From NCBI GenBank assembly GCA_008694505.1, contig VZDJ01001173.1, forward strand, positions 951,971 through 1,015,970: a stretch of DNA of 64,000 nucleotides, in the 5' to 3' direction. This document shows, in pieces, positions 1 through 12,781 of this stretch; the first letter of the stretch is position 1; every line of letters begins with the position of its first letter. This DNA is from Cyanoderma ruficeps. Taxonomy: Eukaryota > Chordata > Aves > Passeriformes > Timaliidae. The translations under genes were made by a program, and so were the position numbers. Under the pieces are notes generated by a model. That model was given only the letters and a program-made list of their open reading frames with translations. It did no database searches and was not told where the DNA came from.

Positions 1-3000
1 GTTCTCCTTGAGTTCACCTTGATAACAGAGACGCCAGCTCCAAGACAAAAGCTGTTTCACGGTTCCGTGCCCTGGGGTTGCAGGAGTCTCACTCCTGAAA
101 AAGGAAAAACTGGTGGTATTAAGTTAAAAACACGGTTGAGAGGTGGGCAGGAGAATCCAGGCAGCTTGAGAAGAGCTGGGCTTCATTTCCTTTTCTTCTT
201 CCACCTCTGTGAAACCTCCAGCAACTCTCCTACCCTGGAGAAGAGAACTTTGCCAGGATTATTTGTTTAGAAGCTGTCAGCAGCTATAGTTCAGAGGTTA
301 ATGTCTCTCCTATCGCCGTGCTGTCAGTGTGTGCAGAAATGCTTCTGCTGAGAGGTCACTGGAGCACAAACAAGGACAGGTGTGATGCCTCCATCTCGCC
401 CCATCCCCACCTGTGCACCTGCGCCCTGGGCCCAGCTGGCAGCAGGATTTAGAGCCAGCACGCCAGGTTTCCTTATAGCAGGAACAGCAGGAACAGCTCA
501 ACCTTGCACTGATGGGAAACAAACCCCTGAGGATCTCACTCTGCAGTGGAGAAGCCTCCGTATCTGTGGGTACACACAAACAGCTCCAGGATTTCTCCTC
601 TTGCATTTCTCCTCCTGGATTTCTCCAGCAAGACAGCCCTCCCCTTGCTGAGGAGCTCTGGAGACTTCTCCCAGCACACGGCTCCCCTGGGACCAGTGAG
701 TTTGAACCAGCTTATGGATTTAATGATGAAACTGCTGCTGGTTTACTGGGGAGGGCGAGTCCTGCTGCCTGGCAGCTCAGCCTGGGAGTGACCAGGACAG
801 TCACAGCCTCCGAAAATCCCTGGGATTTAGTGCTGATAGTTACTAGAATGGCTCCAAGCGTGGGGGTTTTTCTCAGGCAGCATGTCCACAGCCCTGTGTC
901 ACTGATCACGTACAGGAGTGTGGCAGCTCTCACTGATCCATGGCTAACGTGTTCTTTGGAGGTGTCCGAGGTGTTCTGGCTCTGGCTGGCTGGGAGCAGA
1001 GCCTGAGGCAGTGCCTGGAGACCAGAGGAAAGAGAAACAGCTCCCAGAGGCTCAACCACAGCAGCAGGAGTGCCACTGCTCCCTTGGAGTCACAGCGTTA
1101 AACTTCCCACCTGGATGGTCCCTGGGCCTGTCCCTTCACACCTTGTGGAGCTGGTGAGGGCCTGGAACAGGCACTGGGAAGATCCTCTGGTTCCTGAGAA
1201 CCCCAGTTTGCAGAGGCCCCTCAAACAAACCAGCTGAGGGTCCCCAGGGCTCTGCTGGCAGAGGTGGCTCCAGGGGGACTGTGGTGACTCTCTGCAAGGG
1301 GATGGTGTCACTTGGCACAGGCGGAATATATCTGTGGTGGGGAGCCAGGAGGCTCCGTGATTCATTCACTGCCTGACATCAATGTGGAATGGCTCACGGC
1401 TGGGTCTGGGGTGGGTCCTGGAAGCATCTTTCTAAGGAAAGTTTTGGACAATGACATCCCAGCTTCTGACGATGGATGGTGTCATGTGTGACAACACGTG
1501 CTGCCTTTTCCTGCCTTCCCACAGCAATAGGGAGGCAGGTGCTCCCCATTCCAGTGAGGTTTCCTCACTGGAAATGATCCATCAAAAGCTACTGCAGGAA
1601 AAGGCCTTGCTGCTAAGGAAAGAAGAGCTCGGTCTCTAACTCTTTGAGGTTCTGAGAGCAAAATGCACCTGCAGGTTCAGGCTGTGGAGAGCTGTCCTGA
1701 GCTCCTTGGCTTGCTTTCAACCTCTGGGAAACGCCCCAGAGAAATCCAAGGCGTTCATCCTGAGGGGTGATTCCTCAGCACAGTCTTGTGCTGAGCATCA
1801 ACATCCTTGGGGCAGGGAGCCTCGGGATGCCAGTTTTCTTTTGGGCTTGTCTGTACCTCCTTGGCACACGGTCAACCACCAGTGCCACACAGCACTGGCC
1901 AAGAAAGGGCTTTTCTCCGTGCCCCACCTCCAGAGCCAGGGAATTCCTGGTGGGAGGCAGCAGGATCCACCCGGCGCTGCCCCCTCGGCTCTCCCGGTGC
2001 AGGGGCAGCAGCAGGGCCCCATCCTGTGTCCTTGACGTCAGCGGTTTTCCCCTGGCAGCGCCCGGCGTGTGCGGGCACGGACCCGGAGCTGTGCTCAGCC
2101 CTGCCCACGCCTCTGGCACGTTCCGGGCCAGCCCCGCTGCTCCTCCATTCCCTCCTGCACAGACACGGCCGCCAGCCCCACCGCAGGGCACGGCCTCACG
2201 GAGCTTTCCCTGTCCTTTCCCTGCCTCCCCACCGCCTCTGACAGGTCACCGATGCTTCCAAGCGTGATGTGACTTCCCCCGAGCCTGGCGCTTTCAGACC
2301 GTGGTGAAAACCGTAACTGTGAGGTCTAGAAAACAAAAGGTCCTTTCTCACTGAGAGGAGGCTGATTAACACCGCCTCGGGGGAACCAAAGGGCCTCGTC
2401 ACCCTTCTGAGTAAATATGTTTTGTTATTCCATGAAAAGGGTGACTCACCTGGAAGGGAAGCTGTGAGGTCCCTGCAGCACGTGGCTGTTACAGGAGCCC
2501 CGAGGTACCAGGGTCCAGGGGAGGTGTGAGGGGCTGCCCCTGCCCCAGAAACAGCCTCTCCTCGGGTCCCCAAATGCCCAGGAGCTCAACCCCCCCTGGT
2601 GCTGAATGCTTCGGGCTCAGCACAGCCGAGCAGTGCTGGACATGGTGCCCACCAGCTCCCACAGCAGAGGGAGGGGCTGGTTTGGCTGGGGGAATCTCTG
2701 GGGGTGTTTGGACAGGGCAACAAGACCCAGTTACAGACCCTGGGGGTGTTTGGGACCTTCTCTCCTGCCCTGTGCCACTGGTGGGGTGCAAGGCAGGTCA
2801 GGAACCCCTCAGAGGGTTCCTTGGGTGCTGCCCAGACCTGCTCTGCTTGGACCAGCTGTGCCATCAATCCCAGGAATGCCACAGCCCTTTGTGGCTTTTT
2901 CAGCCAGGTATTGCAGCACTTAACGTGTTTTCTTCATTTTTGAAAGCCCCAGAGGAAGAAGGAACGCGGGAGGAGTGAGGAGAGGAGGAGGAAGATAGAA

Positions 3001-6000
3001 GCAGTCTGCTTTCTGCACAGATTTACTGCTTGGTCCACTTCCCATGACACTTCTGAAGTGCTGGACATAGTGTCACTTCGCTTCACCCATATCAGACTTC
3101 TGGAAGGTTTTTCCAGAGCCTGTAGCAGGAGAGAGCTGGTGTCAGTGGCAACTCAGGACACGGGGCAGAGCAGCTGCTTGGGCCAACTCACGCGTTTTAT
3201 TTGTTCTTTTTTTAGCTGTCAGGTTAATACTTTGTCCTTTATGAGCACATCCTGGGTAGGGCCATGCCTGGAGAAATCTGCTCTGCACAGACAGGTCAGC
3301 TGCAGCCAAGGGAAGAAGAGGCAGAGGAGGGACCTTCAGAGGGGTCACAGAGAATTCTGCCACGGCTGCTGCTGAGAGGGGTTCCTGCAGCAAAGAAAGA
3401 TCTGGAGGACAAGCCCTTGTTCCAGCCCTTCTGCATGGCCCCAACATTTCAGGTCCAAGGCCTCCCACCTTGCCCACCCCCATCCTGCAGCTCCTAGAGC
3501 TCCGTGGATCACCTCCCCTCACGCAGGAACCAAACCCTCAGTTCCAAGCAGAGGTGACAAAGAGAGGGATGTTTCATCCTTTTCTCCTCGTTTGCACAGG
3601 TGCGTTCCAGGGAAGCACTCCCAAGTCTTATTCATAACCAATATTTGTTCCTCTGAAAACGTTCTTTTATGTTGGGTCCCTCGTCGGTGTCTGGGCGTTT
3701 ATTTTGCTCAAATCCCAGAAACAAGGAGCCACACATTTGCAACGCTGCAGGAGGGACTCTGTGGCTCTCTGCCTCTCTTGTTCTTCCTCCAGCCTGTCCT
3801 GTGGCCGCTCCAGTTTTCCTTGGCCATCTCCAGCTGTGAGCAGAGTGCTGTCCCCCAGTCAGTCTCTCACCCATTTCCCTCTGCTTTCTCCTGGGAACAG
3901 AAAAGTGGCGTTAACTGGGTGCTGAAAACCCCATCCCATCCATGCTACCATGGTCTTGCCCCCCTGCACGCCTACATCACCATTTACAAAGTTTAGGGGT
4001 GTGTTGTTTGTTAATAATGTTCAGGGCCTTCAGGGTGGGAAAACCCAGGATGAAGCAGAGTGTTCCTGGCGGGATTTTCACCGCACAGGGGAACTGACTG
4101 GCACGTGGTTCTCACAGGCATTGCTGCTTCAATCCAAAACCTCTGCAGCAAATTCAGTGTGACATGGGTTCTAATTGGGGTAACGGAGCCCTGATGTAAG
4201 ATTTTTGCACCTGTGTAACACAGATTCAGGGGCAGGGCAGAGCACTCTGCTGCATGGACAACCCTCCCTGCACCCCATTAGTTTTTCCCCGCTGATCTTC
4301 AGTGGATACAGAGAGTGCAAAGAAAATGCAACAGCTCAGCCAAAGAGCCACTGAACTCCTTGGCCTCACTGCAGAACGAGCAACGTCAAAGCCAGAGGTA
4401 AATGAAGTTGTTTTTTTTTTCTGAGGGGTCTTGTGATATCTCTGCATTAGTTTCAGCACTGAGGAGGAGTTTGACAGCCCTGCTAGAAACAAACCATTTT
4501 CTGTAGCAGCCGCTCCCCCAGGCCATCTCCTCATGCCTTGCACAACACAGGCAGAAAAGCAGAAAGAAAAGACAGAAAAGCAATGTTAGAGCAGCGCAAG
4601 GATTGTAATTTGGCCTCCTAAGTGCCAATAGCAGTAACATCCCACTGCCTTGAGAATTGCATCACTCCGGGACACAGAGGCCTCTTCAGCCTGGGGCCAA
4701 CACTGGATGTGAACACACAGCAAACAGCTTTGCACTGACTTCTGGGTTGCTGAGCATGTTGATGTCACCAGAAGGTGACAGTAGAAGGTGACAGTAGAAG
4801 GTGACACTGGAGGTGTCAGCACCTTCCTTTGGGGAGGCCACTCTGGCTCCACAGGTGAGTCCCATCCTGTCCCCACCTCCATGAGCCAGGTGCTGGCTGG
4901 AGCTGGGCGCTGGGATGGGGTGGCACAGCACAGGGTCGCTCTGGGGTGATTTTTCCAAAGGCGGTGCTTAGCCCTGAACACATTTTTTCCTGCTGAGCTT
5001 CCCAGGGCTGTGAACGGAGTCAAACCCTGTGTGTGCTCAGAGCTTGCTGCAAACAACGGGACCAGAGCATGGAGACACCTTGTTCTACTGCCAAAACCTC
5101 CCTCTTCCCCCTGGCTTGGTGCTTCCCTGTCCTTTGTAACCACCCAAGCACCCCAAACCAGAGAAGATGCTCAGCTTGAAGGACCCAACCTGACGTTACT
5201 CCCCTTTGTCTCCCTCCAGCTGGAGCCCAGGCTGATGTGTGTGTGATATTGAACATCCTCCAGGTTAGAAATTCCATCTGTCAAGGACCTCATCCAGGTG
5301 AATTTTACCGGCCAGGAAAAGGAAAGTTGCTGGGAAATCACTCCCCCTGCAATTCCACAGCCATCACAGATGGAACGGGGCCGTGCTGGTCATGTCAAAC
5401 TGTTTGCCCAGGGATGTAAGGACAGGAAAAAACAATGGCTGGTAATAAATGAAACGTTGGGAAGATTGTAAAGTGAGATGAAGGAATTTAAGGCAGGGAG
5501 TTTATATGGCCTATTTCCTGATAAAATCAGACGTTTCAAAGTGTCCCTTCATAGTGTGGCAACACTGCAGTGAGCCCAAGGGATTTATGGGCAGCAGAAT
5601 AGGCAGTTTCCTTGAAAAAGGATATTTCAGAGACACGGTTTTAAAGGTTGCTCCATTGCTCCTTGCCCACTGACTGGAAGAAACCCTTGAGCCAAAATGT
5701 ACAGCAATCCAGAAGGATGCTTGGGGGTTATTTATTATCCCTTGCTCCCAGTGGGGAATGCTGAGTGCAGCAGTCAGGCCTCTCTGCTCTGGCTGGACAC
5801 TGCAAACACATCTTTGAGACATGGTTACCTTTCAGTGTGTTTTTCAATCTTTTCCCTGTAATATCCCAGGGATAACAGTCCGGTGATGACGGTGTCGCAG
5901 ACCCTTGGATGGCGACAGACGCCCTTTAACCAGACTGGTGATAACATTTTTCCCTTTGAACCAATCTCCCTGCTTAAGGCAGCACCTTTGCCACGAGGCA

Positions 6001-9000
6001 GTGACACAGGACAGGCTGCCTCCTCTTCTACTGCTCCTCCCAGAAATGTGTCTGTGGTGCCTGCAGCACTCAGGAGCAGCTGGTACCCCTGGAAAGAAGC
6101 AGGAGGATCCCAACTCCGACGCTCCAGCTGGAGAGGAGTCTGTGCTTGTTGTTCCCTCTTCATTTATTGTCACAGCTGATAGCCCAGATTCGGACAGGCT
6201 GAAGCACAGTCCCCACCAGTCCTGCCCCACTGGCAGTGCCATGGCTGAGGGCTGGGCTGGGGCTGCCCGGGGGATGCAGGGGCAGGCACAGTCCTTGGCA
6301 GCTGTAGCATCGACTCCTCACCTGCCCCAAGCAGGTTGCTTTGCTCCAGCTGAAAGCCGTCCCTGGCTGGCAGCTCTGTGCTCCGGGGGCAGCCTGGCCC
6401 CTCGCCAGCCCTGCGCTACCCCGGCTCTTACCCCAAACCCCGCGTCTGGGTCTTCCCTCTTGCACCACACCTGCGGGGCACGGAGGGGCGGCGAAGCTCG
6501 GCCCAGGTGGGAGGGACCGTGCTCCCGTTAAATCCAAGCTCCCAGAGATCCCGGTCCTTGCATAGACCCACCCTTGTGGTTTATGAGCTCCAGGTGCAGG
6601 AGGTGCTGCAGCGGAGCCGCGCGGGAGTGGGGACGAGCCGCTGCAGCCCAGGTACCTCCGAGTGCTGATTCCCAGGGCCATCTCTGCCTTTGCCGTGCCT
6701 CTTCCAAGTCCTTTTCTTCTCTCAGTTCTCATGCTAATGCTGTGTGCAGTTCGTATCAGTTCTTCCCTTCCATGGCTCCTCTTGCTGCTGCTTTGCATTA
6801 CCTGGGGATTGTTCCTTGTGCCTTGGGGGGACTCTGCTGCAGGGATCTCAAATAAGCCAAGCCCTGGTTGTTCCTGCCCCAGCAGTGCTGCCGGTGGGCA
6901 GAAACTGAGCAGTGGTGATCCAGGGTGGGGAAGACTGCTGGATAATGCTGGGAGCAGCGGTGTGGAATTATGCATATTGCTCTAGCTGAGGTTCTGAGGT
7001 TTTCTCAGTAGTCCATGGGGTTTATGACATGAGTAATTACCTTTCTTACCCTTTTGAAGCCTATTTAAGGTTTCCAGTAGTGTCTGTTGTCTGTGCATGT
7101 GTCCAAGCGCATGTTTCCTCCACTGCCTCAAGTGAGCTCAGCTGAGGTGAAGTGGCTGGGATTGTGTGTTCCAGTGCATGATCCAGTGCCTCTTTCCTCC
7201 CTGTGGGAGGCTGTGGTGTGGGAATTGTGGAGAGCTCAAGGCAATAAAAGTGCCACGTGGGAGCAGAAGTGTCAGTGGCTGAGGCAGAGGTTTGTGTGGG
7301 CTCTGAGTTACTCAGGGTGTTTGTGGTACCACTGAACATTCTTAAGCCACAGACAGTCAGGAAGGTCAAAGCACAGGGAACGGGGTCAGTAACAAACGTG
7401 CTGTGAAACCAAAACCACATTCTGGGCCTCCGTCCTTGTGGGAGAGGAGAGGGATTATCAGGAGGATGGCAGAGAAGCTTTGCAGCCAGGGCTCCAGGTG
7501 GGAGTGCTCGGATCTGCTGCTGGTGTAGGTAGGTGTACTGGGAAGAAAATGGAGTCTGAGGAGGGGAAGCAAAATATCCAGTCCCACCTCTACTGCTTGG
7601 ACTCAAGGGGAGAGCCTGAAGCATGTTCTGGTGCTTCATGAGGTTTCCAGGCCTGGGTGCAGTGCTGTGCAGGGGATGTGCCCAGGCCAGCGCAGATGTT
7701 CAGGGTCTTTCTGAAACATCTGCAGTGTGTAGAGCCCCCCTGGCTGTTGCCATCCTCTCCCTTCCCTTGGAACCCCTGAAATGCAGGGAAACAGCCTCTT
7801 ATGCTGCAGATTCCTCTGTCTGGTGCTGCCTAGAGAGTCTCACAAGGGCTGGAGGGAGATGTTCCCATAGTCTCAGAGAAGAAACATCCTGGCTGGTGCT
7901 CCAAGGAGCTCGTTAGTGTCTGTTCCTGTAACTCATCTCAAACATTCTTAGGATTTGCTAATTTAGCCTATTTTTAGACAGACACCCTGTTCTAAAGACA
8001 CTGTTGTCCCTGAGCCTCCCATGTCAACGGCTCACCCACAAAGAGGGGAAGGGAAACTTCTCCTGCTGTGCTGGGACCTCTCTTGGAAACGGGGACCAGG
8101 CTCTGTGCTGATCTTGTACCCAGAGAAGCTCTTGCCAGAGGAGAAAGAGCTGTCCCGGGAGAGGAAAAGGCTGTAAGGCAGTGGGAGGGGGAGCTGTTGG
8201 AGCAGCGATTTCAACATTCCTAATAACCCGCCTCCTCCAGAAGCCTGGAGACCCTTCCAGAAGTCTGAAATGTTGCTAAACAAGGAGCACTTTGGGAGGA
8301 GGGCGGGGGGTGGTCTGCAGGGGGGTCGCTGGGGGTGGGTGGCTCCTGCTGTGGATGCTCTGGGGTTGCATTGGAGGGTTTCTCGCTGCCCCACTAAAAC
8401 ATCCTCCTCTGGCACTGCTTGTGCGAGTTCTGCCCCATCGTGCTGTCCCGGGGGCTGGTCAGATCCCAAGATGCCGTCTGGGATTTCACAAACGCTTCTT
8501 TTTCTTGCTGCCGAGATTCCAAATCGCTCGTGTCTGAGCGAGGGAGGAGGCTCGGACAGACTCCCCTTCTTCCCCGGCGTGGGAGGGCAGCCCCTCCTCG
8601 GGCACCAGGTGCTGGAACCCCCCGGAGCTGGGGTGTATTAATATCTGCCATGTGATACCGCGGCTCTCCCTGCTCTGTGGGGAAAACACAGCATAACCAT
8701 GGGAACTTTTTTCCCTCAACCCCCCTCAGCACGCCCCTCTAATCCAGGCAAATCGCCTGCAGCCCTCGCAGTGATTAAACTGTGCGTATAATGAGCTCTG
8801 GAAATCCTGGGTGTCCCAGCAGTTCCCTCTGCCCTTCCTGGCGAGGGGATGTGTAACAGGCTTGTCATTGGGAGGCTCCCAGGGCTCACGTTGCAAGGAA
8901 AAACAACCAGACTTGGCAGCTGGCTGAGCTGTTTTGGGGTCTGCGCAGACAGGGAGTGAGGCCGTGTCCCGGCTCGTATGTCTGAGCTCCAAATAACCGA

Positions 9001-12000
9001 GCTGGGACACCCAGCGTGCAGCTGCCGGCGATGCTGCGGGGCAGCGCTGCCCTTACCCTGCCAGGGTGCGGGGGCTGGGGGGTCTCACCGGGCTCCCCGA
9101 GCTCCCGCAGGAGGAACTCTGCTCTGTGTGGATCCCCGGGCTCGGCCCATGCGGCGTCGCGGGGCTGAGCCGTGCCCGGCGGGTTTGGGAAGGGCGGGCG
9201 GTTATCGAGCAGCCAAGGGTGTGCCGGCACAGCCCTGGCTCCAGGGCACCCGGCTTCTCCCAGCCGCGCCCAGGAGCGCCCTGCAGCCCTCCAAACCCAG
9301 CACCCACCTCCCGCCCCACGTGGGTGCTCCAGTCCCGACACCCCGAGCCCGGCTCCTTTTCCTGCCGTGCTGGGCTGGAGCAGAGCTGGGGGTACCGGGC
9401 TGAGCTGCAGCTCCAGCCCCACAGCCTGGGTCTCCTGGTGCAGCAGGCAGGTCCCTCACTGAGGACATTTTTCAGAGTGTCCATCTGCATGTGAAATCTG
9501 TGACTTGCCCCCTCCAGCTTAGAGAAAGTTGTGTTTGACAGTCTACTTCCAGTAGCAGAAACTCCACAATTTCCAGTCTGGAGGTGTTTGTGCCAGCTTA
9601 TTTCCATCCCTTTCTGTGCTAGCCTTGACTTAGCTGAGACAACAGAGCTCCTTCCCTGGAATTTCCATAGAGCCAGTGGATCTCCCAGGCCTGGCTGAAC
9701 CAGCCCATGCAGGCATGGCTGCAGTGCTGGGGTTCCCTCTGCCAGGGCTGCCCTGATCCTGTCCCAGAGCTCACTCTGCTGCTGCCACAGAGCCCAGGGC
9801 ATGGCTCACAGCACGGTGTGGATATGTGTGACACCTGTGCCCATGCCTGGCCTCTCTTCCCTGCCCAGGGGCACAGCCAGACCCTGCCCAGCCCTCGCTG
9901 GGCCTGTGCATGGGGACACTGCCATTCCCAGGGGCTCTGGGGAGGTCCTGATGTCTGTGGCCAGCGTTTGCCCATCCCATGGCATCCCACACTGACGGCC
10001 AGCAGCCACCCTGTGATTCACCTCCTTCACCTCAGCCCTTCTCCTTTGCTCCTCCAAGCACAAGAGCCTGCAGCAGAGGCTCAGAATTCCTGTGAGGAGC
10101 CTGGGAGACCTCTCACTTCAACTCAGAGAAGCGAAGGGAGGAGAAATGAGGTTTGGAGGCTAATTCTGGCAGCATCACACATGAGAAAGATCAAAAACTC
10201 AGGGCAGGAGTACAAGAAAGGAGGGAAGCTGTTGCGTGCATGCTCCTGGAAGCCCCGACAGCCCTGGTTCATGCATCCTGCACGTTATTTCTGTACCTAC
10301 TTAAATTAAAACCAGCCTTGTCTTGCGGATGCTGACTGGAGCCAGGCAGTTCTTCTCCCCAGGGGAGAATCCAATTTTCACTCCATCTCACTTGTGTTTT
10401 TGACCTGGAATGACTCTTCTTTTTATATTTAACAAACGCTCCCTCCGAGCCTCGTACCACACTGCACTTCTCACGCAGAGCTGGCAGCGTTGTGGCACAC
10501 GGTGCCCCAAGGCAGGAGACCTTGGGTGGTTTCCCAAGGTGGGCATTTGCTTACCTGGGCTCTGACCACCCCCTGGGCAGAGCTGTGCTATCACTAGAGC
10601 AGAGGTGACACAAACTTTGTGGGCAGAACCCTGGCATGCCCAGCCCAGTGGGGAAGGGGGGCTGGGCCCCAGCCTGCTCCTGTATCCACTGTGCCCTGGG
10701 GCTGGGCTCTGGAAATGCCGAGGAAGAGCCACGTGCTGGTGCTGGCCATGGCACAGCCAGTGGGGAGGGTGCCGTGGGCTGTGGCACTGCTGCAGCCAGA
10801 GGAGGGACCCCACTACCTGCAGCCCCTCACCCACCCGCCCCCCAGTTCCTGGCAGATCCCTTCACAGCTGGTTCCCCACGGGGATAACCAGCTCCAGACT
10901 CAGTCCATCTCCTCTGGGAACTGGGGCAGACCTGGCTCCAACAGCACAGCCCCAAATTCCCAGAGGTTCCCACCTCTAGGAATAATTAGCAGCAATTCAG
11001 ATGTGCCTTGGACCTGTCTAATTCAGTCTCCAGAGATGCTTCCCTTCCTGCAGCACAGCCCTGCTCCCAAGCCATTCCTATGCCAGTCCTGCAACAAAAC
11101 CCTCTCAGAGGCTCAGGAGACACGGCGGGGGCTGGGCTGACAGGAAGGTAAATGGGGTTGAGGTATTTATTCACTCCTGCAGCTCTCCGTGCTCTCGGAA
11201 GCCCTGGAGAGGGATTTACCTGCCGTGACTCGCCCGGGGCCGGGTGCTGACAGCAGCGATGTTTTGCTTCTAATTCCCTACACTTTCTGAGCCTGGGGTA
11301 TTCCGGGTGTCTCTCTAGCAAGATATGAGGCTTCTGCGGAGTTATATAACTCACCCAGGGCACAGCTGCCCTGTTTTGAGCCACCCTCCGTACCTGCTCT
11401 TAACACCTGGCAGGGCAATTAGTCACCGATTACAGTCAGTGACGCAGAGCACCAGCCCAGCTCCTGCCTGCGCCCACAGGGCTGAGAGCCTGGCTGCCTT
11501 GGAGCAACGTGTCTCCTTCCTAATCCTGTGACTCCATCGTTAATCAGCCCAGGATAAGGGGGTAAATAAGTCCGTCGTTGGAGACTGGCGCAGGACAGGA
11601 CTAATATTTTATGAAGTGCGCCCCTCTGCTTGTGAGTGTCACACACCAAATCCACACAGGATGTGGAGAGGGAGCCCTGAGCTGTGGCATGAACTCCTGC
11701 CAGCAAACCTTTGGCTCTGGATCTCTGGATGGCCTGTGGTCCCCACAGCACTGCCCTCCCCGGGGACCAGAGAGGATGGTGTGCTGCTGGCACAGGGAAT
11801 GTGCTGGGCCTGGACGTCCCCAGCACAGAGACACGGGGCTTGGCTGCCACCGTGGGTACAGAGGGGGACAGAGTTATTGTCCTCATCCCCAGCCAAAGCA
11901 GTGAGGGTCCCTCTGTGTTCAATGGCAGCATACTGCTGAGGGACAGCTCCTGCCAAGCAGCAGGGGAGCAGCAGCTGGGGGAACCCCATTAGATTGCTGA

Positions 12001-12654
12001 TGCAGCAGGACAGCTTCCCCACCTCCAAACAGCGTCCCAAGACCCTTCCTCCCAGACCCCTGAGGGAAGCCAGTCTCATTCCACAGGGGCTTATAATGGG
12101 GAACTAAAAAATGCTTTCTGACAGGGAGTATTCAAAATGTATCTGCAGCGAGATTCCTCGAGCAGCACCATGACTGAGGCGGCAGCCACGTCCGCAGGCT
12201 TCCAGACTTGCGTTGTACCAGGAAAATAAAATCCTGGATTAGCTGTACACCCACTTGCAGGACACTGCCCTGGCAGGCGGCTCCGGCTCTCTGCCCCACA
12301 GGGCTCCAGGCTTGCTGGCTGCCCTTGGATGGCTCCCAGGGGTTAGGGTCCCATGGGAAGGCTGTTAGAGCCTTCATTTCATTCTTAATCCAGAAAATTA
12401 GCAAATAAAAGCAGGATTCCATTTTAGGCCTTTGAATCCGGAAAAGCCAGTGAGTCTTTCATGTGCTTGCCCGGTTGTGCTGTGGCACCGGGAGCAGAGG
12501 CTGGAGGGGGTGGAAAAGCAGGACAGGGTGGCTTGTTTTCATATGAGCTGAATTCCAGCTTTCACTCCAAATCCCCATTTTTATAGACTTTTCCGCTGAA
12601 GTCTGCTGCTGCCCGGGGCATGTCTGTGTAACCGCTCCTCTCTGCATTCCTCAG
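1..12654. other. Intergenic spacer upstream of TNS4
   Basis: I find no supportable gene in this stretch. Open frames are short or are GC-driven antisense shadows, and none shows a recognisable domain or a chain of exons with compatible phases. No seven-helix receptor frame is present, so CCR7, expected on this side by synteny, must lie further left. Local items are listed separately: a 13-bp tandem repeat near 4.77 kb, a 14-bp perfect palindrome at 11.34 kb, and an exon-like 3' coding fragment at 1.52-1.64 kb that I do not call. Non-coding TNS4 5' exons may lie here but cannot be placed from sequence alone. Confidence 0.6.
4770..4806. repeat. 13-bp tandem repeat, about three copies
   Basis: The unit AGAAGGTGACAGT is repeated head to tail at 4770, 4783 and 4796, the last copy being incomplete. 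It lies in the spacer upstream of TNS4 and is too short to be a useful minisatellite array. Confidence 0.85.
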
Positions 12655-12720
12655 ATTCTTATTCCGCTGGAGACTGGATTGAAGACGGGGTCTGAGGTCC
12701 CTGGTGGAGGAAGGAGGCGA

Positions 12721-12740
12721 GGAGGAGGAGGAGGAGGAGG
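12721..12740. repeat. (GGA)n microsatellite in the TNS4 5' UTR region
   Basis: A pure GGA run covers 20 bases, about 40 bases before the TNS4 start codon. It probably lies in the 5' untranslated part of the first coding exon. A possible acceptor for that exon is the pyrimidine tract plus AG ending at 12654. Confidence 0.8.
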
Positions 12741-12781
12741 TTTCCCTTGGCCTCTAAGCTGTGAAACCGGAAAACCAAACC

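Noticed and set aside
6160..6975. 271-codon minus-strand frame in the left spacer
   Set aside because: Low-complexity Ser/Pro/Gly content, no domain, and no supporting splice chain or promoter.
1..12654. Search for CCR7 or another receptor expected by synteny
   Set aside because: No open frame with seven hydrophobic helices or chemokine-receptor motifs was found; the gene must lie outside the window.
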